The notes under the pieces: generated by a model
What the model saw: the letters and a program-made list of their open reading frames with translations, nothing else
Told to the model about the DNA's origin: nothing
The model's database searches: none
Program-made: the position numbers and the translations under genes
Part shown: positions 1 to 12,950 of the stretch, piece by piece
How positions within the stretch are numbered: the first letter of the stretch is position 1
Layout: each line of letters opens with the position of its first letter
Origin: Juglans regia
Lineage: Eukaryota; Streptophyta; Magnoliopsida; Fagales; Juglandaceae
DNA length: 64,000 nt
Assembly: GCF_001411555.2 (NCBI RefSeq)
Contig: NC_049916.1
Span: 10,815,945-10,879,944, forward strand
Direction of reading: 5' to 3'

Positions 1-1662
1 TACAACTCTTGGGCTTAAAGTTGGTTTGGAGATGATATTCGGTTAAGATGTAGCTTAGGACACAAGACCAAGACCCAAGGCCATTAGAATAGGGTGATAA
101 GGAACCATAAACCATGACCCAAAAGCCCGTGACTCGCATCAAGCAACTTGACCCAGTTGCTATATATAGACGTACATAACGGACGCCTGGTCGCATGCAT
201 CCTGCTGTAGCCCTAGGTTTCTTTCCCTTGGTCAGTTCCAGCAGCCTCCAGCCCTCACCACCACGCCATCAATTCACCACTCTATCTTCCCCGTTCGCCG
301 CCCAAGGCACCAGGTAAGCCCCTGTCGTCTTACGTTGCACCCCATAGACGAATCTAAGGGGGTGAGACATGAGACATGCGGCTAATGGCGAGTCCAGACT
401 TCATATTTTAAAAATCTCAACTTTTTTTTTTAATAATAAAATTTTAAACTAATTTTCTCCAAAACAATTTGCAGATTCTTAACCTATCCAAAGAAGAATG
501 AAGAGATTTTTGTAAAAAAAATGTTATTTTGTCCACTCCATTTGTCCCTTATTTTTTTTTTCTTTTCTTTACTTAATAGTTAAGGAAATGATTATTAGTG
601 TATTAATTTTTTTTATATTTTTTAAAATGTTTAAAATGATAAAAAAAAATGAATAAAAAAATTAAAGAAAAAAAAATGAAAATCTTGAACTAGTGATAAG
701 GTTGAGAGATGCACTCTGAGCAGCAGCTTAGCACCGCTCTTTTTGTAATTAAAGAGTATTAGACGTTAATTTTTTTAATCTCAAATCTTTTTATCCTCCA
801 TAAATCATATACATGTTCATTAACAATGAATGTAATGATTAATGACTTTTATTTGTTGAAAGAATATTGAGATCAAGTTGCATATTAAATATTTTTATTA
901 TTTACTTTACATTCAAACTTGAAACTTACTACATACTTATGCACGCTTTTATGTAATTTTTGAATGTGCATTACATACAAATATTTATGAGAAGTTTTTT
1001 AGACACAGAATGATTATACAAAATTAAATATACAAAGTGACATAGTTTGATGTATTATGTTAGATTGTAAAGTTATATTTATTGTAAAATAGATCTAATG
1101 AATTACATGAAATCATCACTTTGTGAGTTTACTTTTGTATCTTTTTGTGTATACTCACTCTCAATATTTATATATCCTTCGGTCCCCTCTCCATGATTCT
1201 CGGCTTCGTCCTTCTTTCACCCACGGTTCACGTTGCACATGTCGCACATTTGCATTTCGGTCTGTTTCGCATTAATGGATTGCACCACCATGCAATCCAG
1301 ACCTAGCTTTTGTTCAATAGCCAACTTGGAGCATCCACATGCCACCCAATGCGAGATATGCATGGAAAAATCGAGAAGCCTTCAAGTCGCGGCACAGTGC
1401 ACTCACAAGATATGCACGAAAAACACGAGAAGCCTTTGGTTTTGTTGGTAACCACCATGAAGGTGGGACTAACCACCATTTAACCTACTCAGCGTTGCCG
1501 AGCAGTCCCTTAAACCACCACCCACTGAGCCAGGCCACGAAGCAAGTGTTGGAAGCCACCCAACGCATGCATGACCAATTGCCAATGCTCAAGGGTTTTT
1601 GCACGATAGCTAGCACCACCAACCACCGCGTGAACACCACAGTCGCCAGGTGAGCCTAGTAC
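1..1662. other. Unassigned non-coding flank of the copia insertion
   Basis: No convincing gene is visible. A TATA-like stretch (161-169) is followed by a pyrimidine-rich leader-like segment and a GGTAAG splice-donor-like site near 314, but no downstream coding exon follows. Positions 400-1150 are AT-rich with poly-T and poly-A runs. The 1200-1660 segment has short open frames rich in ACCACC and CCACC without family motifs. It may be a decayed LTR-type leader, because LTR leaders elsewhere in the window have the same composition; this is inference only. Confidence 0.4.
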
Positions 1663-1667
1663 CCTCC

Positions 1668-1973
1668 TATTAAAGCAAGTAAACTAGAGGTGCAGAGAAA
1701 GTGTTTGGCAGAAGGCCTTTAAGAGTATTTGTTATTCACGTGATTCTGAGTACATGACTATTGTGCCTTTACAACTTTATATAGACAGATAAAATAACTA
1801 ACTCATCCAACAAATGAAGGACAGTTATACATGGAATATTATAACAGAATTGTCTAACTTATTCTAGACTATTCTTGAATGGAACGGATCCTCTGTTGGT
1901 GTTGTTGGTGCTCTCTTCTATTTCAGCCACTAAAATTGATCCTGATGATGATGCAGAATTCTTTTGCTTGACA
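1668..1973 (-). repeat. 3' LTR of the copia element
   Basis: This 306-bp copy matches 6261-6529 nearly base for base at both ends. On the minus strand it begins TGTCAAGC and ends TTGCTTTAATA. It carries about 37 extra bases (around 1891-1927) that the 5' LTR lacks, plus scattered substitutions, so the insertion is not recent. Confidence 0.92.
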
Positions 1974-1981
1974 GGCCCCCC
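1974..1981 (-). promoter_or_regulatory. Polypurine tract of the copia element
   Basis: On the minus strand GGGGGGCC lies immediately upstream of the 3' LTR, where plus-strand DNA synthesis is primed in LTR retrotransposons. Position and composition fit; the identity is inferred from those two points. Confidence 0.75.
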
Positions 1982-1995
1982 GATCCAAGCGGCAC

Positions 1996-4900
1996 TTAAC
2001 ATATAGTGAGGCTTAATCGAAGTTGTTCAAACCGAGAAATAGATAGTGGTTGAGTCAAGATATCAACAATTTGATCTTTATTGGAAATAAATGATACTTG
2101 AAGTGTCTTTGCAGCCACCCTTTCTCGAACAAAATGATAATTTAACTCAACGTGCTTTGTTCTAGCATGTAGAACAGGATTAACGGAGAGATAAGTGGCC
2201 CCCAAATTATCACACCATAAAGTCGGGGCTTTAGTAAAAAAAATGCCAAGTTCTTTTAAAAGTGATTGAATACATAAGAGTTCACATGCAATGTTTGTCA
2301 TAGCTTTGTATTCAGCTGCAGTGGATGAGCGGGCAATGGTGGGTTGCTTTTTGGAACCTCAGGACAAAAGGTGAGAACCAAGATAGATACAAAAACCTCC
2401 AGTGAACTTTCTATCATCAGGGCATCTAGCTCAGTCAGCATCAGAAAAAGCAGAGAGTGTGAATGATGCAGATGGTGAAAAATGAAATCCAAAAGTGGAA
2501 GTATTAGATAACGATGGATTCTTTTAATAGCTTGCCAATGTGAAATTTTTGGACAATGCATGAACTGGCAAACTTTATTCACATCAAATGAGATGTTGGG
2601 ACGAGTGAATCCAAGGTCTTGTAAACTACCTACAACACTGCGATATAAATGAGGATCCTCAAAAGTGACTCCTTCTAGAGATGAAAGTTTTATGGATGTG
2701 GACATGGGAGTGGACACTGGTTTTGCATTAGATATGTTAGTCCGGATAAGTAAATCTGATATATACTTGGATTGACACATAAAAAGACCCTTTGAATTTT
2801 GGAAACTTCAATACCCAAGAAGTAGTAAAGTGTGACTAAATCCTTGACAGGAAAAGTTTGACCAAGACCTAAAATAAAATTTGATATGAGAATGGAATTT
2901 GAACTAGTGACAATGATATCATCAAGATAAACCAAAACAAACACCACATGAGAAGAATTTTGAAAAATGAACAAAGATGAATCTAAGGTAGACTCTTGAA
3001 AACCAGGTGAGAACAATTTAGCACTCAGTTTTGAGAACAGGCCCGAGGGGCCTGTTTGAGGTCATAAATGACCTTTTTCAATTTGCCAACATAAGAAGGA
3101 AAATCATAATTTATAAAACCTGGAGGTTGGCTCATGTAGACATCTTCTTCCAGTTCTCCATGTAGAAATGTATTTTGTATGTCAAGTTGATGTGATGACC
3201 AATTTGATGAAACAACTAAGGAAACCAAAACTCAGATGGTGACAGGTTTAACTATAGGACAGAAAGTTTAAGTGTAATCAATCCCTTCCTGTTGATGATA
3301 TCCCTTTGCTACAAGACACGCCTTGCGTCTTTCAAGATAGCCATCAGCTCTCCTTTTAGATTTAAGGATCCATTTTGATCCTAAAACATTGAAGGAGGTA
3401 GAAGGGGGAACAAGTTCCCACATGTGATTGTTCAGTAAAGCATGAGATTCTTGAGCCATGGCATCAAGCCATTCTTGGTATTTGGAGGCCTCTGTGTAGG
3501 AGTGAGGCTCTTCGGGAATTGTGTGAAAGTGAGTTTGGGTTTGACATAGTAAGAGAGCAAGACAGATTGCACGAAGGCCATGGAATAGTACCATCAGTTT
3601 GGAGAAAGGGACAGTGGGTGTTTACTTTGGAGCGGGTCACCATGGGATGAGTATTGCACAGAGAAGAGGACGTCTCCTGGGTAGCATGAGAGTATGTCGA
3701 AGGAATGGCCAAGTCAATGGAATTTTCTGAAAGGGGAGAGGAAGATTCGCTTCTGGAAGGTAAAAGAATAGATGACACAGAGGAAGGGCCAGACATGGGA
3801 CTCAAATGTAGTCTTGAAGGACTTGGGCCAGTGTAACGTGGGCTTGAATCTGAAGGAGAGGACATGTGGGACTGAGATGGATACACAATATCGGGCCAAG
3901 ACACATGCGGCCCAGGTTGATGTGCATTAAGGCTTGAATAGTCTAAAGGGTTACAAGACAGATTAGGATTGGGCTGTTGGGCAAAGGGAAAGTGGGCCTC
4001 CTCGAAAGAGACATCCCAAGACACATACACACGGCCCGTGGGTAAATGAAGACAGTTATAGCCCTTATGATCAAGACTATAACCGGTAGACACACAAAGT
4101 TTAGACCGAAAATCCATTTTATGACGATTAAAGGGGTGAAGATTGGGCCAAAAAGCGAACCCAAAAATTTGAAAAAATTTGTAGTCCGGGATTTTACCAA
4201 AAAGTTTGTGGAATGGGGAATTATTATTCAAAAGTGGAGTTGGCATTCGATTTATGAAAAAAAAAAAAAATCTTTTTGAAAAGCTTCAGCCCAAAATCTT
4301 CTAGGTATAGAAGCTTGGGCCAAAAGTGCTAGGTCCGTCTCGAGAATGTGTCAATGACATTGCTCAACATTCCCATTTTGTGCATGAAAATGAGAGCAAA
4401 TAACGCGATGAACAATACCACTAGAGTGTAGTATTTTTTGAAGGGATCGAAATTCTCCACTCCAATCGGTTTGGACAGCCCATACATTAAGAGAAAAGCA
4501 ATTGTTCACATATTTTGGAAATGCAAGAAAAAACATGGAAACATCAGACTTGGATTGGAGAGTAAAGAGCCATATATATTTTGTTAAATCATCCACAATT
4601 GATAAGTAAAACTGAGACCCATTGGTAGATAATTCAGGAGATGGGTCCCAAACATCTACAAACAACAATTCAAAATGTGAGGTAGACCTAGAAGATGATG
4701 GTGGATGTGGTAGAGCATGACTTTTAACTTCATAACAAGTTGTACAATGGTGGACAGGTTTACTAGAACTTATTGGAAGCTGAAAATTGTTGATAGTAGG
4801 CGAAGTAAACCTAGGAGAGGGATGACCAAGACGTTTGTGCCATGTTTGTGTATCTATTCTTTCACCGACAAGAGCTTGAGGAGGAGCTGAAATAGATGAA

Positions 4901-6214
4901 CTGGTTGATACATCAAGAGGCATCACATACAACCCATTTCTAACAGTTCCCTGTAGAAGAGCCTCTGAGTGCATAAATCCTTCACAAAGAAACAATCAGA
5001 ATGAAACTCAAAATACACAAAGTTGTCCAAACATAATTGATGTACTGAAAGTAAATTTTTAGAAATTGAAGAAACATGTAAGAGGCAGGTTAGAAGAAAT
5101 TTGCCAGTTGGAGAATGAAGATGTGTCGATCCAGTGTTGTGAATGGGTAGAGTTGAAGCATCTCCAATGCTGACTTGATCAGGCCCTTGATATGATAGAG
5201 AGTCCAAAGTGAGGCTGTTGAAATCAGATGTAAAGTGATTGGTCGTTGTAGAGTCAAGAAACCAGGCTGTGTTGAGTGGAGAAGGCGAGGTGGCTGTGAG
5301 GTTGGTTGAGGAGGATGGGGGTGAAGATTGATAGTTGTGGTTGAACCTATAATAACAAGACAGGGTAGTATGGTGATGTTTGTTACATACTTGGCATTGA
5401 GGTCGATTATCAACTCTGTTGGAGAAATATTTGTTGGGTCCAAGTCTTGGTCCAGGTCCTCGTCCATGTCTATTGCTACAGCCTCCTAGACCACGTGGGA
5501 AGGATTGGAAAGAAGGGCAGGTTTAGTGGTAGTGAGGTTAGCTTGCATAGAGGTATTGTTTAGCAAGGTGTTGGTTTGGTGGGACAGTTGGGATTTATGT
5601 GTTAACAGGTAGCTATAAAATTGAGGAAGGGTGAGAAGATCTAGGCGAGTGGTAAGGGTCGTGACCAAGGAATCATAGTTCCAAGTCCAGCCAAGAGATA
5701 TACTGAAAATTCAAAAGGGGTGAGGATCATCCCAGCCGCACCAAGTGATGCTGCAAAAGCTTTGGCTCTGTTGTAATACTCGGTGATGGACTCAGGTCCT
5801 TTCTTCAACGTCACCAACTGGTACTGGGTGTCCATGACATGTGCACATGATTGAGCAACAAAAATTTCCTGCAACGTCAACCAAATATCTTGTGTCGTTT
5901 GACAATCAAGGACCTGCGCCAAAACAGAATCTGAAAGAGAAAAGTTAAGTGCGGAAATTACTAGTTGATCAAGAAGAACCCAGTTAGTAAATTAAGGGTT
6001 GGGTTGATCATTAAGAATGACTGAGTTTTGTGGAGGAGCCATCGACATGACTGTAAAGTTGATTCCCTTTGAGGAAAGAGACCATTTGGGCCTTCCACAA
6101 TAGATAGTTTTCTATTGTTAATTTGACTGTAATGAAATGACTAGCTGAATTGAGAACATTTGTGTTGATTGGGAGGGTGGTGGGAGATGTTTTTGGAGTA
6201 TTAGATGATGCCAT
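1996..6214 (-). pseudogene. Copia gag-pol polyprotein, broken by stops and frameshifts
   Basis: Reading the minus strand from the ATG at 6214, segments in different frames give: gag N-terminus (6011-6214, with the NYLLWKAQM motif of copia gag); gag UBN2-like core (5641-5922, TITEYYNR-like segment); a CX2CX4HX4C zinc knuckle (about 5356-5397); an aspartic protease active-site region (about 5230-5265) reading LDST where LDSG is usual; the GAG pre-integrase motif HKRLGHPS (about 4830); integrase core and C-terminal part (4351-4700, then 3900-4246); reverse transcriptase (3594 down to about 2700) with an intact YLDD box; and RNase H (2400 down to 1996, with WCDN and the ARTKHVEL motif). At least five frame changes separate them. 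Function is lost; the family call is secure. Confidence 0.9.
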
Positions 6215-6248
6215 CTTAGTGTGAGATGAGGACGATGGCCACTTTTGG

Positions 6249-6260
6249 CTTGTGATACCA
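6249..6260 (-). promoter_or_regulatory. Primer-binding site (initiator tRNA-Met type)
   Basis: Directly inside the 5' LTR the minus strand reads TGGTATCACAAG, which matches the usual plant copia PBS TGGTATCAGAGC in its first eight bases. This fixes the inner edge of the 5' LTR. Confidence 0.85.
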
Positions 6261-6529
6261 TATTAAAGCAAGTAAACCAAAGGTGCAAAGAAAGTGTTTG
6301 GCAGAATGCCTCTAAGAGTATTTGTTATTCACATGATTTTGAGTACATGGCTATTATGCCTTTACAACTTTATATAGACAGATAAAATAACTAACTCATC
6401 CAACAAATGAAGGACAACTGTACATGGAATATTATAACAAAATTGCCTAACTTATTATAGACTATTCTTGAATGGAATGGATCCACTGAAATTGATCCTG
6501 ATGATGATGCATAATTCTTTTCCGTGACA
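6261..6529 (-). repeat. 5' LTR of the copia element
   Basis: A 269-bp copy of the repeat at 1668-1973, followed on the plus strand by the second CCTCC duplication. A TATATAGAC segment inside may be the LTR core promoter. Differences from the 3' LTR are about one substitution per 15-20 bases plus the 37-base indel. Confidence 0.92.
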
Positions 6530-6534
6530 CCTCC

Positions 6535-7802
6535 ACACCTATGGCCCAATCGCTAACTCCTACTGTGTGTCAATCCTCTTTACGTAAGGTATATATATAC
6601 TCTGTTCTTGTAGGCCCAAAACAGAGGAACAAGTTTTCGACTATATCGTATGAGCGTCTGCACCATGTGCCATATTGAGCCTTTCCTCTAGGTATAACCT
6701 ATCTTCCCCCTTCTTTATACATGTAAACATGGCTAAGTAGGTCTAAGAGTGCAAAATGTGTCTTAAGGGTGATATGCGAGTCATGAACGTGATCATCTTG
6801 GAAGTGACCGTGTATGGGTGTTGGTCCGACCGAGTGGGTGACCTAGCTAGGCTGAGTGATAAAAGATGGCTAGAGGTGGTGCATGTGACTAGGTGTTATG
6901 TGAGCATGAACGTGGAATGTGGGTATCGTATTTGAAGCCGGGTAATTGTTTTGCGTGGGTAATTTTAATTTTATTGGGCCAAAATTAGGTTTAATGTGCT
7001 ATTTGAATATGCCCACAAGATATAATTTATAATGTATTGAGGATGGCTAGGAATTTTAATTATGCCCATAGGCTCAAGTTTATTTTAAGGTCTGTTAAGG
7101 TTTAATGGATGATTTTTTATGGGGGACAAATATTTTTAAAAGCCCATTTGAGTTTTATTGGACAATTTTGAATTGGCCATGAACCTAGTATTTATTGAGC
7201 TTAATAATTGGGATAAAACTCAATTAATACTTATGGACTAAGTGGGCCCCTATTTAGTTGGTAATGTGCTCAATAATTTATTTAAAAATCTAAAACGATT
7301 TATTGGACAACTTGGGCTTACTTTGGACTCAAACCTTGCCCATTAGAATTTATTAAACATGTAGCCCATGAGATTATAAGCAAACCCTAGAATTCGGTTA
7401 GACCCGTCAAATGGTCCAACCCATTTTCTGAGCCCAAAGGGGACCATAAAGGTCCACAAAATAGTCCCAAAGAGATAAACTTAAGACCTATAGGCCAAGC
7501 CCACAAAAATCGACTCAACCCACGTGTAAGGCCCAACTTGTGTGCTATATGTGAGGACAACAGTGAAATGAGGGAAGAGATCCCTTCCCGTGGGCAAAAT
7601 ATTGGCTAGAAGGAGACAACCTAGCAGACAATGTGCAGCTAATCAAGGAATCAGGCGAGTAGCACATTGTAGAGAGCCTGGCAGATGCAGGATAAGGCGA
7701 CAAAGGATGGTTCGCCCGACACCAGGTGAGCAGACGATCTGCTAACTATACAAGGGTGAGCTGTGAGGATTGCGCCAAAACAAGGGAAGAGGAGAATGAA
7801 GT
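6535..7802. other. Unassigned stretch rich in GGCCCA/TGGGCC words
   Basis: No gene is seen. From about 6960 to 7560 the sequence repeatedly carries TTGGGCC, GCCCAT and similar words between AT-rich stretches. The 5' halves of the long LTRs at 25652-28132 and 55945 onward look the same, so this is probably an old LTR remnant. The last 250 bases may belong to the 5' untranslated part of the LINE that follows. Confidence 0.35.
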
Positions 7803-8249
7803 GTGATGGAATGGAGTGTAAATCAAGCCATGGAATGGAGGACTGCTGAATTCACAGCAGGAGTCAGGGAAGATTCAATGAATAAATCTGTTATGCAAGA
7901 TTCCCGAGACTTAATTTCTAGGCAGAATATTTTGGATGGAAAGTTGACTACTAAGCAAGAGGAGAAGGGGATAACAGAAGAGCAAGTGATATCCAATAAT
8001 CCTGTGAATGGTGCTAGCCACATTATTACAGTGATTGAAGAAAATGCGACGAGTATGGAAGGTGGAAATACGTTACATGCTGACATATTGAAGAAAGATC
8101 AGTTAGAGTGCATGCAGAAAATGGAAATGCATGTAAACTCTAAGGGTGAACATGTAGAGAGGTCTGAGATGGTTGTTGAGGAAGGCCCACTAGCCCAATT
8201 CATCAAGCACATGAGAAAACAAAAATGGGAGAAAAATGGCAACATTTGA
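7803..8249 (+). pseudogene. LINE ORF1-like remnant
   Basis: A 148-codon open frame just upstream of the endonuclease. It is Glu/Lys/Met-rich and hydrophilic, with no zinc knuckle visible. Its place directly before the LINE endonuclease suggests the C-terminal part of the ORF1 (nucleic-acid-binding) protein or the linker of ORF2. It has no recognisable domain of its own, so the assignment rests on context. Confidence 0.5.
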
Positions 8250-8438
8250 AGTCAAATACACAAGACACAAATGTTGTGATTCCAGTGCATCAGAATTCGA
8301 AGGGGAAGAGAAAATTGTATTGCTCTGAGCCAACAGAGGGATAAAGAGGTAGGAAAATGCAAAAAGGTTGAATTAAAGGAATCAAAAAATTTTACAATCA
8401 CAAACGGTGGAGGTTGTTGATCAACCCCGCCGTGAGCC

Positions 8439-9240
8439 ATGAAAACCATAAGTTGGAACTCTCATGGACTTGGGAACCCATGGGGAGTTCGAGAACTTCA
8501 TGACTTAGTTAGGAAGGAAGTTCCCATGGTGCTGTTTATTCAGCAAACAAAATTATCTGTGAAACAAACTGAATCCATAAGATTTAAAGTGGGTCTTGAA
8601 TGTTGTTTTGCAGTGGCTAGTGAAGGGAAAAGTGGTGGTCTTGCTCTATTGTGGAAGAAAGAAGTTCAACTAAGTATTAAAAGCTTCTATACACACCATA
8701 TAGATTATATGATTTGTGATATTGATAGTGGCATTTAACTGGTGTTTATGGGAATCCTGAAACTAAGAGAAGACGAAAAACTTGGAACCTTATTAGATCA
8801 AAGGGAGAAGGGGATCAAGCATGGTTGGTTTTTGAAGACTTTAATGAGATATTGTGTAGACAAGAGAAGTTGGCAGGAAGAGACAAGCCTGAGAGACAAA
8901 TGAGGGAATTTAAACAGCTATTAGATGACTGCCTTCTTAGTGACCTTTACTATGTGGGCTCTAACTTCACCTGGTGCAAAAGGAGGGCAGGTAGAATAGT
9001 ATTAGTGAAAGACTTGACAGATTCTTGACAAATGAGAGATGGTGTAATACATTTCCTTCTGCTCGAGTTTTACATGGAACTGCTGCTCATTTTGACCATT
9101 TACCAATTATTTTGTTTGAGAGAAATGAAATATTGAGAAGCAAGAAAAAGCCTTTCAGATTTGAAGCTATGTGGGTGGAAGATGAAGAGTGTGAATGTGT
9201 GATTGCTAGATCATGGCAAGGGGCATGAAGGTCTGTCTAT
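8439..9240 (+). pseudogene. LINE ORF2 endonuclease domain (EEP type), mutated
   Basis: Starting at ATG 8439 the translation reads KTISWNSHGLGNP, the typical start of plant L1 ORF2 endonucleases (SWNCRGLGNP). The following active-site segment, normally ETKL, reads QQTKLS, so the metal-binding Glu is replaced by Gln. After stops near 8738, further pieces give FEDFNEIL (the GDFNEI motif, Asp kept) and HFDHLPI (the SDHLPI motif). At least two frame changes and several stops separate them. The enzyme would nick target DNA to prime reverse transcription; this copy cannot. Confidence 0.85.
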
Positions 9241-9732
9241 GGAAAATGTTGTTACTAGAATTGCAAGTTGTAGCCAGAGATTGGAAGCATGTAATAACCA
9301 AAATTTTGGCTTGGTTCACAAAAAAAATGAGCAGGCTCGAGATCAACTTCAACAAATTCAAACTAGCGACCCACTTTGTACTAGAAGGGAGGCTCATCAG
9401 GATGTTCATGATAATCTCCAATGTTGGTTAGATCAGGCTGCTCATGATAATCTCCAATGTTGGTTAGAAAGAGAAGAAATCCTTTGGAAACAAAGGTCTA
9501 AAGCACTCTGGCTAAAAGAGGGTGATCATAATATTCATTTTTCCCATCATACAGCTTCCCAAAGGAGAAGTAAAAATTGAATTAAATGCTTAAAGGATGA
9601 GGATGGAGTTGGGTAGTTTGAAGAAGTAAGGGATCAAGTTATTTTAAATTACTTTCAATCTTTGTTTATTGTTGCTAATCAGACTAGTAACATGGATTTT
9701 CTAGAGGGTTTGTCTAGAAGAGTCACTGATGA
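9203..9732 (+). pseudogene. LINE ORF2 linker between endonuclease and RT
   Basis: The translation contains LWKQRSKALWLKEGD, the hallmark linker of plant L1 ORF2 (WRQRSRVQWLKEGDRNTKFFH), with the expected FSHHTASQRR-like continuation and a stop soon after. A local 30-base duplication (around 9410-9440 and 9440-9470) repeats the DNLQCWL segment. The frame stops at 9580 and resumes out of frame up to the LTR insertion point at 9732. Confidence 0.8.
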
Positions 9733-10960
9733 TGTAACAGCCCGCTAGAAATTCATTGGTGGAATTTCTATTGACTTTAGGAATCTCGTGAAAATCCCAT
9801 AAGTTTTTACGAATCGACCAATCGCTCCGGTTTTAGTTTGTCATCATAATCAGTGTTATCACTCACTATGGTGCTAGATTTATAAATTTAATTATTTGAG
9901 GTAATTAGAAGTGTCAGAATGCGTTATGGTTTACACCATTAGACTCAGTGGATTATTTAGGATTTTATGGCGCAATAGGCTATTTTCATAATTCCGGACG
10001 AAACATCTGTTAGAAATTGTGAAATTATTTTTAGGGGTACCTCGGATTTGAATTCTGGTAAACGATTTTCACTATAGGTTAATATGAATATTTAGAATTT
10101 TTCAGTACTAATTTTATTATGTATTTTTTGGGAGTGAATAGTAACTTCGATAAGCGTACCCAGTTCAGTGTTTTCAAAATCACAGTGTGAAATGTCTAAA
10201 TTAGGTTGGAGGAGTTTTATTTGGACACTTGGCAAGATCTTAGCCACACATAGTGAATAGTATTAGACATTTGGCACCATGAGGAACTATTAGATGGATT
10301 TGTGAAGGAAGATGTGAGATCATGCCACCTAAGCAAAACTTTGTTTCATCCGATCAACTAAATTGTGCCAGACCAAAGAGGGTTTCAACCCTAGCAAAAT
10401 CCTAAATGATTGGAATCCAATTGAAATCCCAAAAACTTGATTGAAACTGAAATCCTAAACAGTTTCCCCAAACCCTAAAGTTGGCCTCCAAACCCTTTAT
10501 AACCCGATTTCTAGCATTGTGTTTAATCACTTTATTAAATCACTTATGCATGCTATTAATTAATCAAATCCTTGTTATGACATCATTATCTAACCTTTTA
10601 AATCTTGGAAATTTGATTGGGCCACTAAAAAGTGGTTTTGGCCTTGATAGCATCTCAAACCCTAACCAAACCCCCTTTAAACCCCAAATTGAGGCCCATT
10701 TGGTTGGGGCCCACCAAGGCCCACGAACTTGGCCACCTTGGCAAAACTTCTTGAAGAAGTTTCCTCTCCCACATGGAAGACCATCTACTGCCATTGGCTG
10801 CACCCAATAGTGCTTTGATGTGAAGGAGACATTCACTCCATCAACCTCTATCTCTCACAACCTCTGCAGGCAGTCCATTCCTCTCACTATTCTCCACTTT
10901 ATGTCACAAAGGCAACTCCAATCAAGGGTCATTAAAGCCCACAACTTCCCCCTCCAGGAG

Positions 10961-10966
10961 TATAAA
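10961..10966 (+). promoter_or_regulatory. TATA box of the long LTR
   Basis: TATAAA followed about 50-75 bases later by a leader with TTCTTAGAGAGAAAAC. Similar leader-plus-TATA pairs are seen in the family copy downstream of 55945, supporting an LTR promoter. Confidence 0.5.
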
Positions 10967-12554
10967 GTCATGCAAGGCACATTTCATTCCATTTTATCAC
11001 TTCTTCACCCCGTTCTTAGAGAGAAAACCCAAAAGAGCTCTCTCAGGTAGATTTCTAGGTCTTTTTCCTTGGCCATTTTCGACCATTTGTAAGTGTTTTC
11101 GCACGATAATTCCTTCAAATAAATTGTTCATCCTTGATTAGTTTCCGTTAATATCTTATTAGTCTCATTCCACGCTCATTTGATTGGTAAAAAGTATTTT
11201 TAACCATAGAAAGGTCATTCGAGGCGTGAAACTGGAGAGTATGCTATGTTTTCGAATTTTTGACCAACCAAATGGACTTATCTTAGTCCGAAAATTTTAT
11301 GGAGTGTTGTTAGCATGTATTTATGAATGTTCATTAAGGTTTTGTAGCATGGATAAATCTTTTGATGATAGATTTCCATAGATTTAGAAACTTGAAAACT
11401 GGAAGTTGAAAAACCATTTTTGTTTTGTGAAAGTTGGAATATTTCGTGATTTGATCTTATTCCAAAGGTTTTGATATTTTTATATGATAATCCTAAACCT
11501 ATTATATACATGTTAGGATGTTTTTTTGAAGATACTTAGTATTAGTTTTAAAGGTATGATTTTTTCTATGCAAGAGGATTTCGGTTAGGCCTAAGATTTG
11601 ATGTTTTTTGGGTTAGATCTATATTTTTATTGAGTTTTAGCAATGTGATTTTAAGTTTGATGGTTGGATCTTCTTTAGGACACATTTGTAAACCATGATA
11701 TGTTTTAGTTTGAAGATCACATGTGTTTAAGCCATGGATCAAGAGATTGATCAAAGTTAGTAGAGAGAAAAGTTTTTGTTTTGGACTAAGTTCAAAACCA
11801 AAAACTCCAAGTGTTGTTTTATGATTTTTGGTGGCTTTTGTTTGATGATTTAAAGCATGGTTGATCTTAGGATGATATTATGAATATGTTATAAGTAAGA
11901 TTTGATTTTTTTGAAATTCTTGGAGATGTTTTTATTAAGGTCAAAACTTGTGATTTAAGGGTTTACTTTTTGTTAAAAAGTTTGGGTCTTTTTACAAAAA
12001 TTTTGGTGTTGATGATTAGCTTTTCTTATTGGATATTTTTAGTTTATTTTTAAGCTTAGGATAGGACGATCCTTGCTACAAAATTTTGGTTTAATCATGG
12101 GTTTTGAAGATGGAAGAAATTGCAACTAAAATCAAGAGAAATGGTCTATGAATGTTTCGGCCATTGTGAGTTTTTCATAGTTTTTTATTGGTTTTAAATT
12201 TTTCTGAGTTATTATGTGAGTCTAGGACAAAATTTACATGAGAAATGTAAATTTTGATAATTTTTGGAGTTAGAATGTGAAATCCTTAAATTTGGGGTAA
12301 AATAGTCATTTTTCCACATATAGAGGGCAAAATGGTAATTTTACTCTAAATTGTCTCTTTTCACATTTCTAATTGTTAGTAATTAAAGTTCTAACTTTTA
12401 GAATATCCTCTTACAGTTCTTCGTGTTTCACACTTATTCTAGTAGAATGCGACGATCGATGTAAGTTAGCTCTTAACTTACTATCAATTTACTGTGTATG
12501 TGTGATGAGTAAGAGAACTACAGTATATGTGTATGCTATTATAGATGCCATGTC

Positions 12555-12950
12555 ATGCCATCACATGTTTATTTATTACACGAATTATTCTGTCACAAAA
12601 ATCTTATTTGTTACAAAATTTATTCTATCACATGTTACTATCTGTTGCAAGTATGTCACATTACGTATGCCATCTATTACATGTATATCACGTCACAAAA
12701 TATTCACTGTCACATGTTATGCCATGTTACGAAATATTATTTGTTACATGTTATGCCGTGTCATGAAATATTGTCTGTTACATGTACACCTTGTTATAAA
12801 ATATTTTCTATTACATTTATGTCTCAAAGTATGTCATGTTTGTCATCTTACGTTCATTTCATGTTATGCTACTTCAGGACTTCTGTTTTTATGTCACGTT
12901 CATGTCACGCCATGTCACGTTCATGTCATGTATGCCAGTTAAGTTATACA
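12555..12950 (+). repeat. Degenerate ~36-bp tandem array in the long LTR
   Basis: Units of about 36 bases with the words TTACATGTTATGCC and AAATATT recur roughly ten times with drift. A related array is found at about 16370-16570 in the second family copy, so the array belongs to the LTR family rather than to the insertion site. Short open frames here are simply repeat translations rich in Cys, His and Tyr. Confidence 0.7.

Larger units (their letters stand above)
1668..6529 (-). mobile_element. Ty1/copia LTR retrotransposon, structurally complete, coding-dead
   Basis: The element is bounded by a 5-bp target-site duplication CCTCC (1663-1667 and 6530-6534). It has two LTRs (1668-1973 and 6261-6529), a primer-binding site complementary to initiator tRNA-Met next to the right LTR, and a G-rich polypurine tract next to the left LTR. 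The coding order on the minus strand is gag, zinc knuckle, protease, integrase, reverse transcriptase, RNase H, which is the Ty1/copia order with integrase before RT. Total length is 4862 bp, normal for a plant copia element. Many stops and frameshifts make it non-autonomous today. Flanking DNA on both sides is unassigned. Confidence 0.93.

Noticed and set aside
1233..1653. Two overlapping plus-strand frames of 72 and 104 codons
   Set aside because: They overlap in different frames, have no conserved motif, and the region is ACCACC-rich leader-like sequence.
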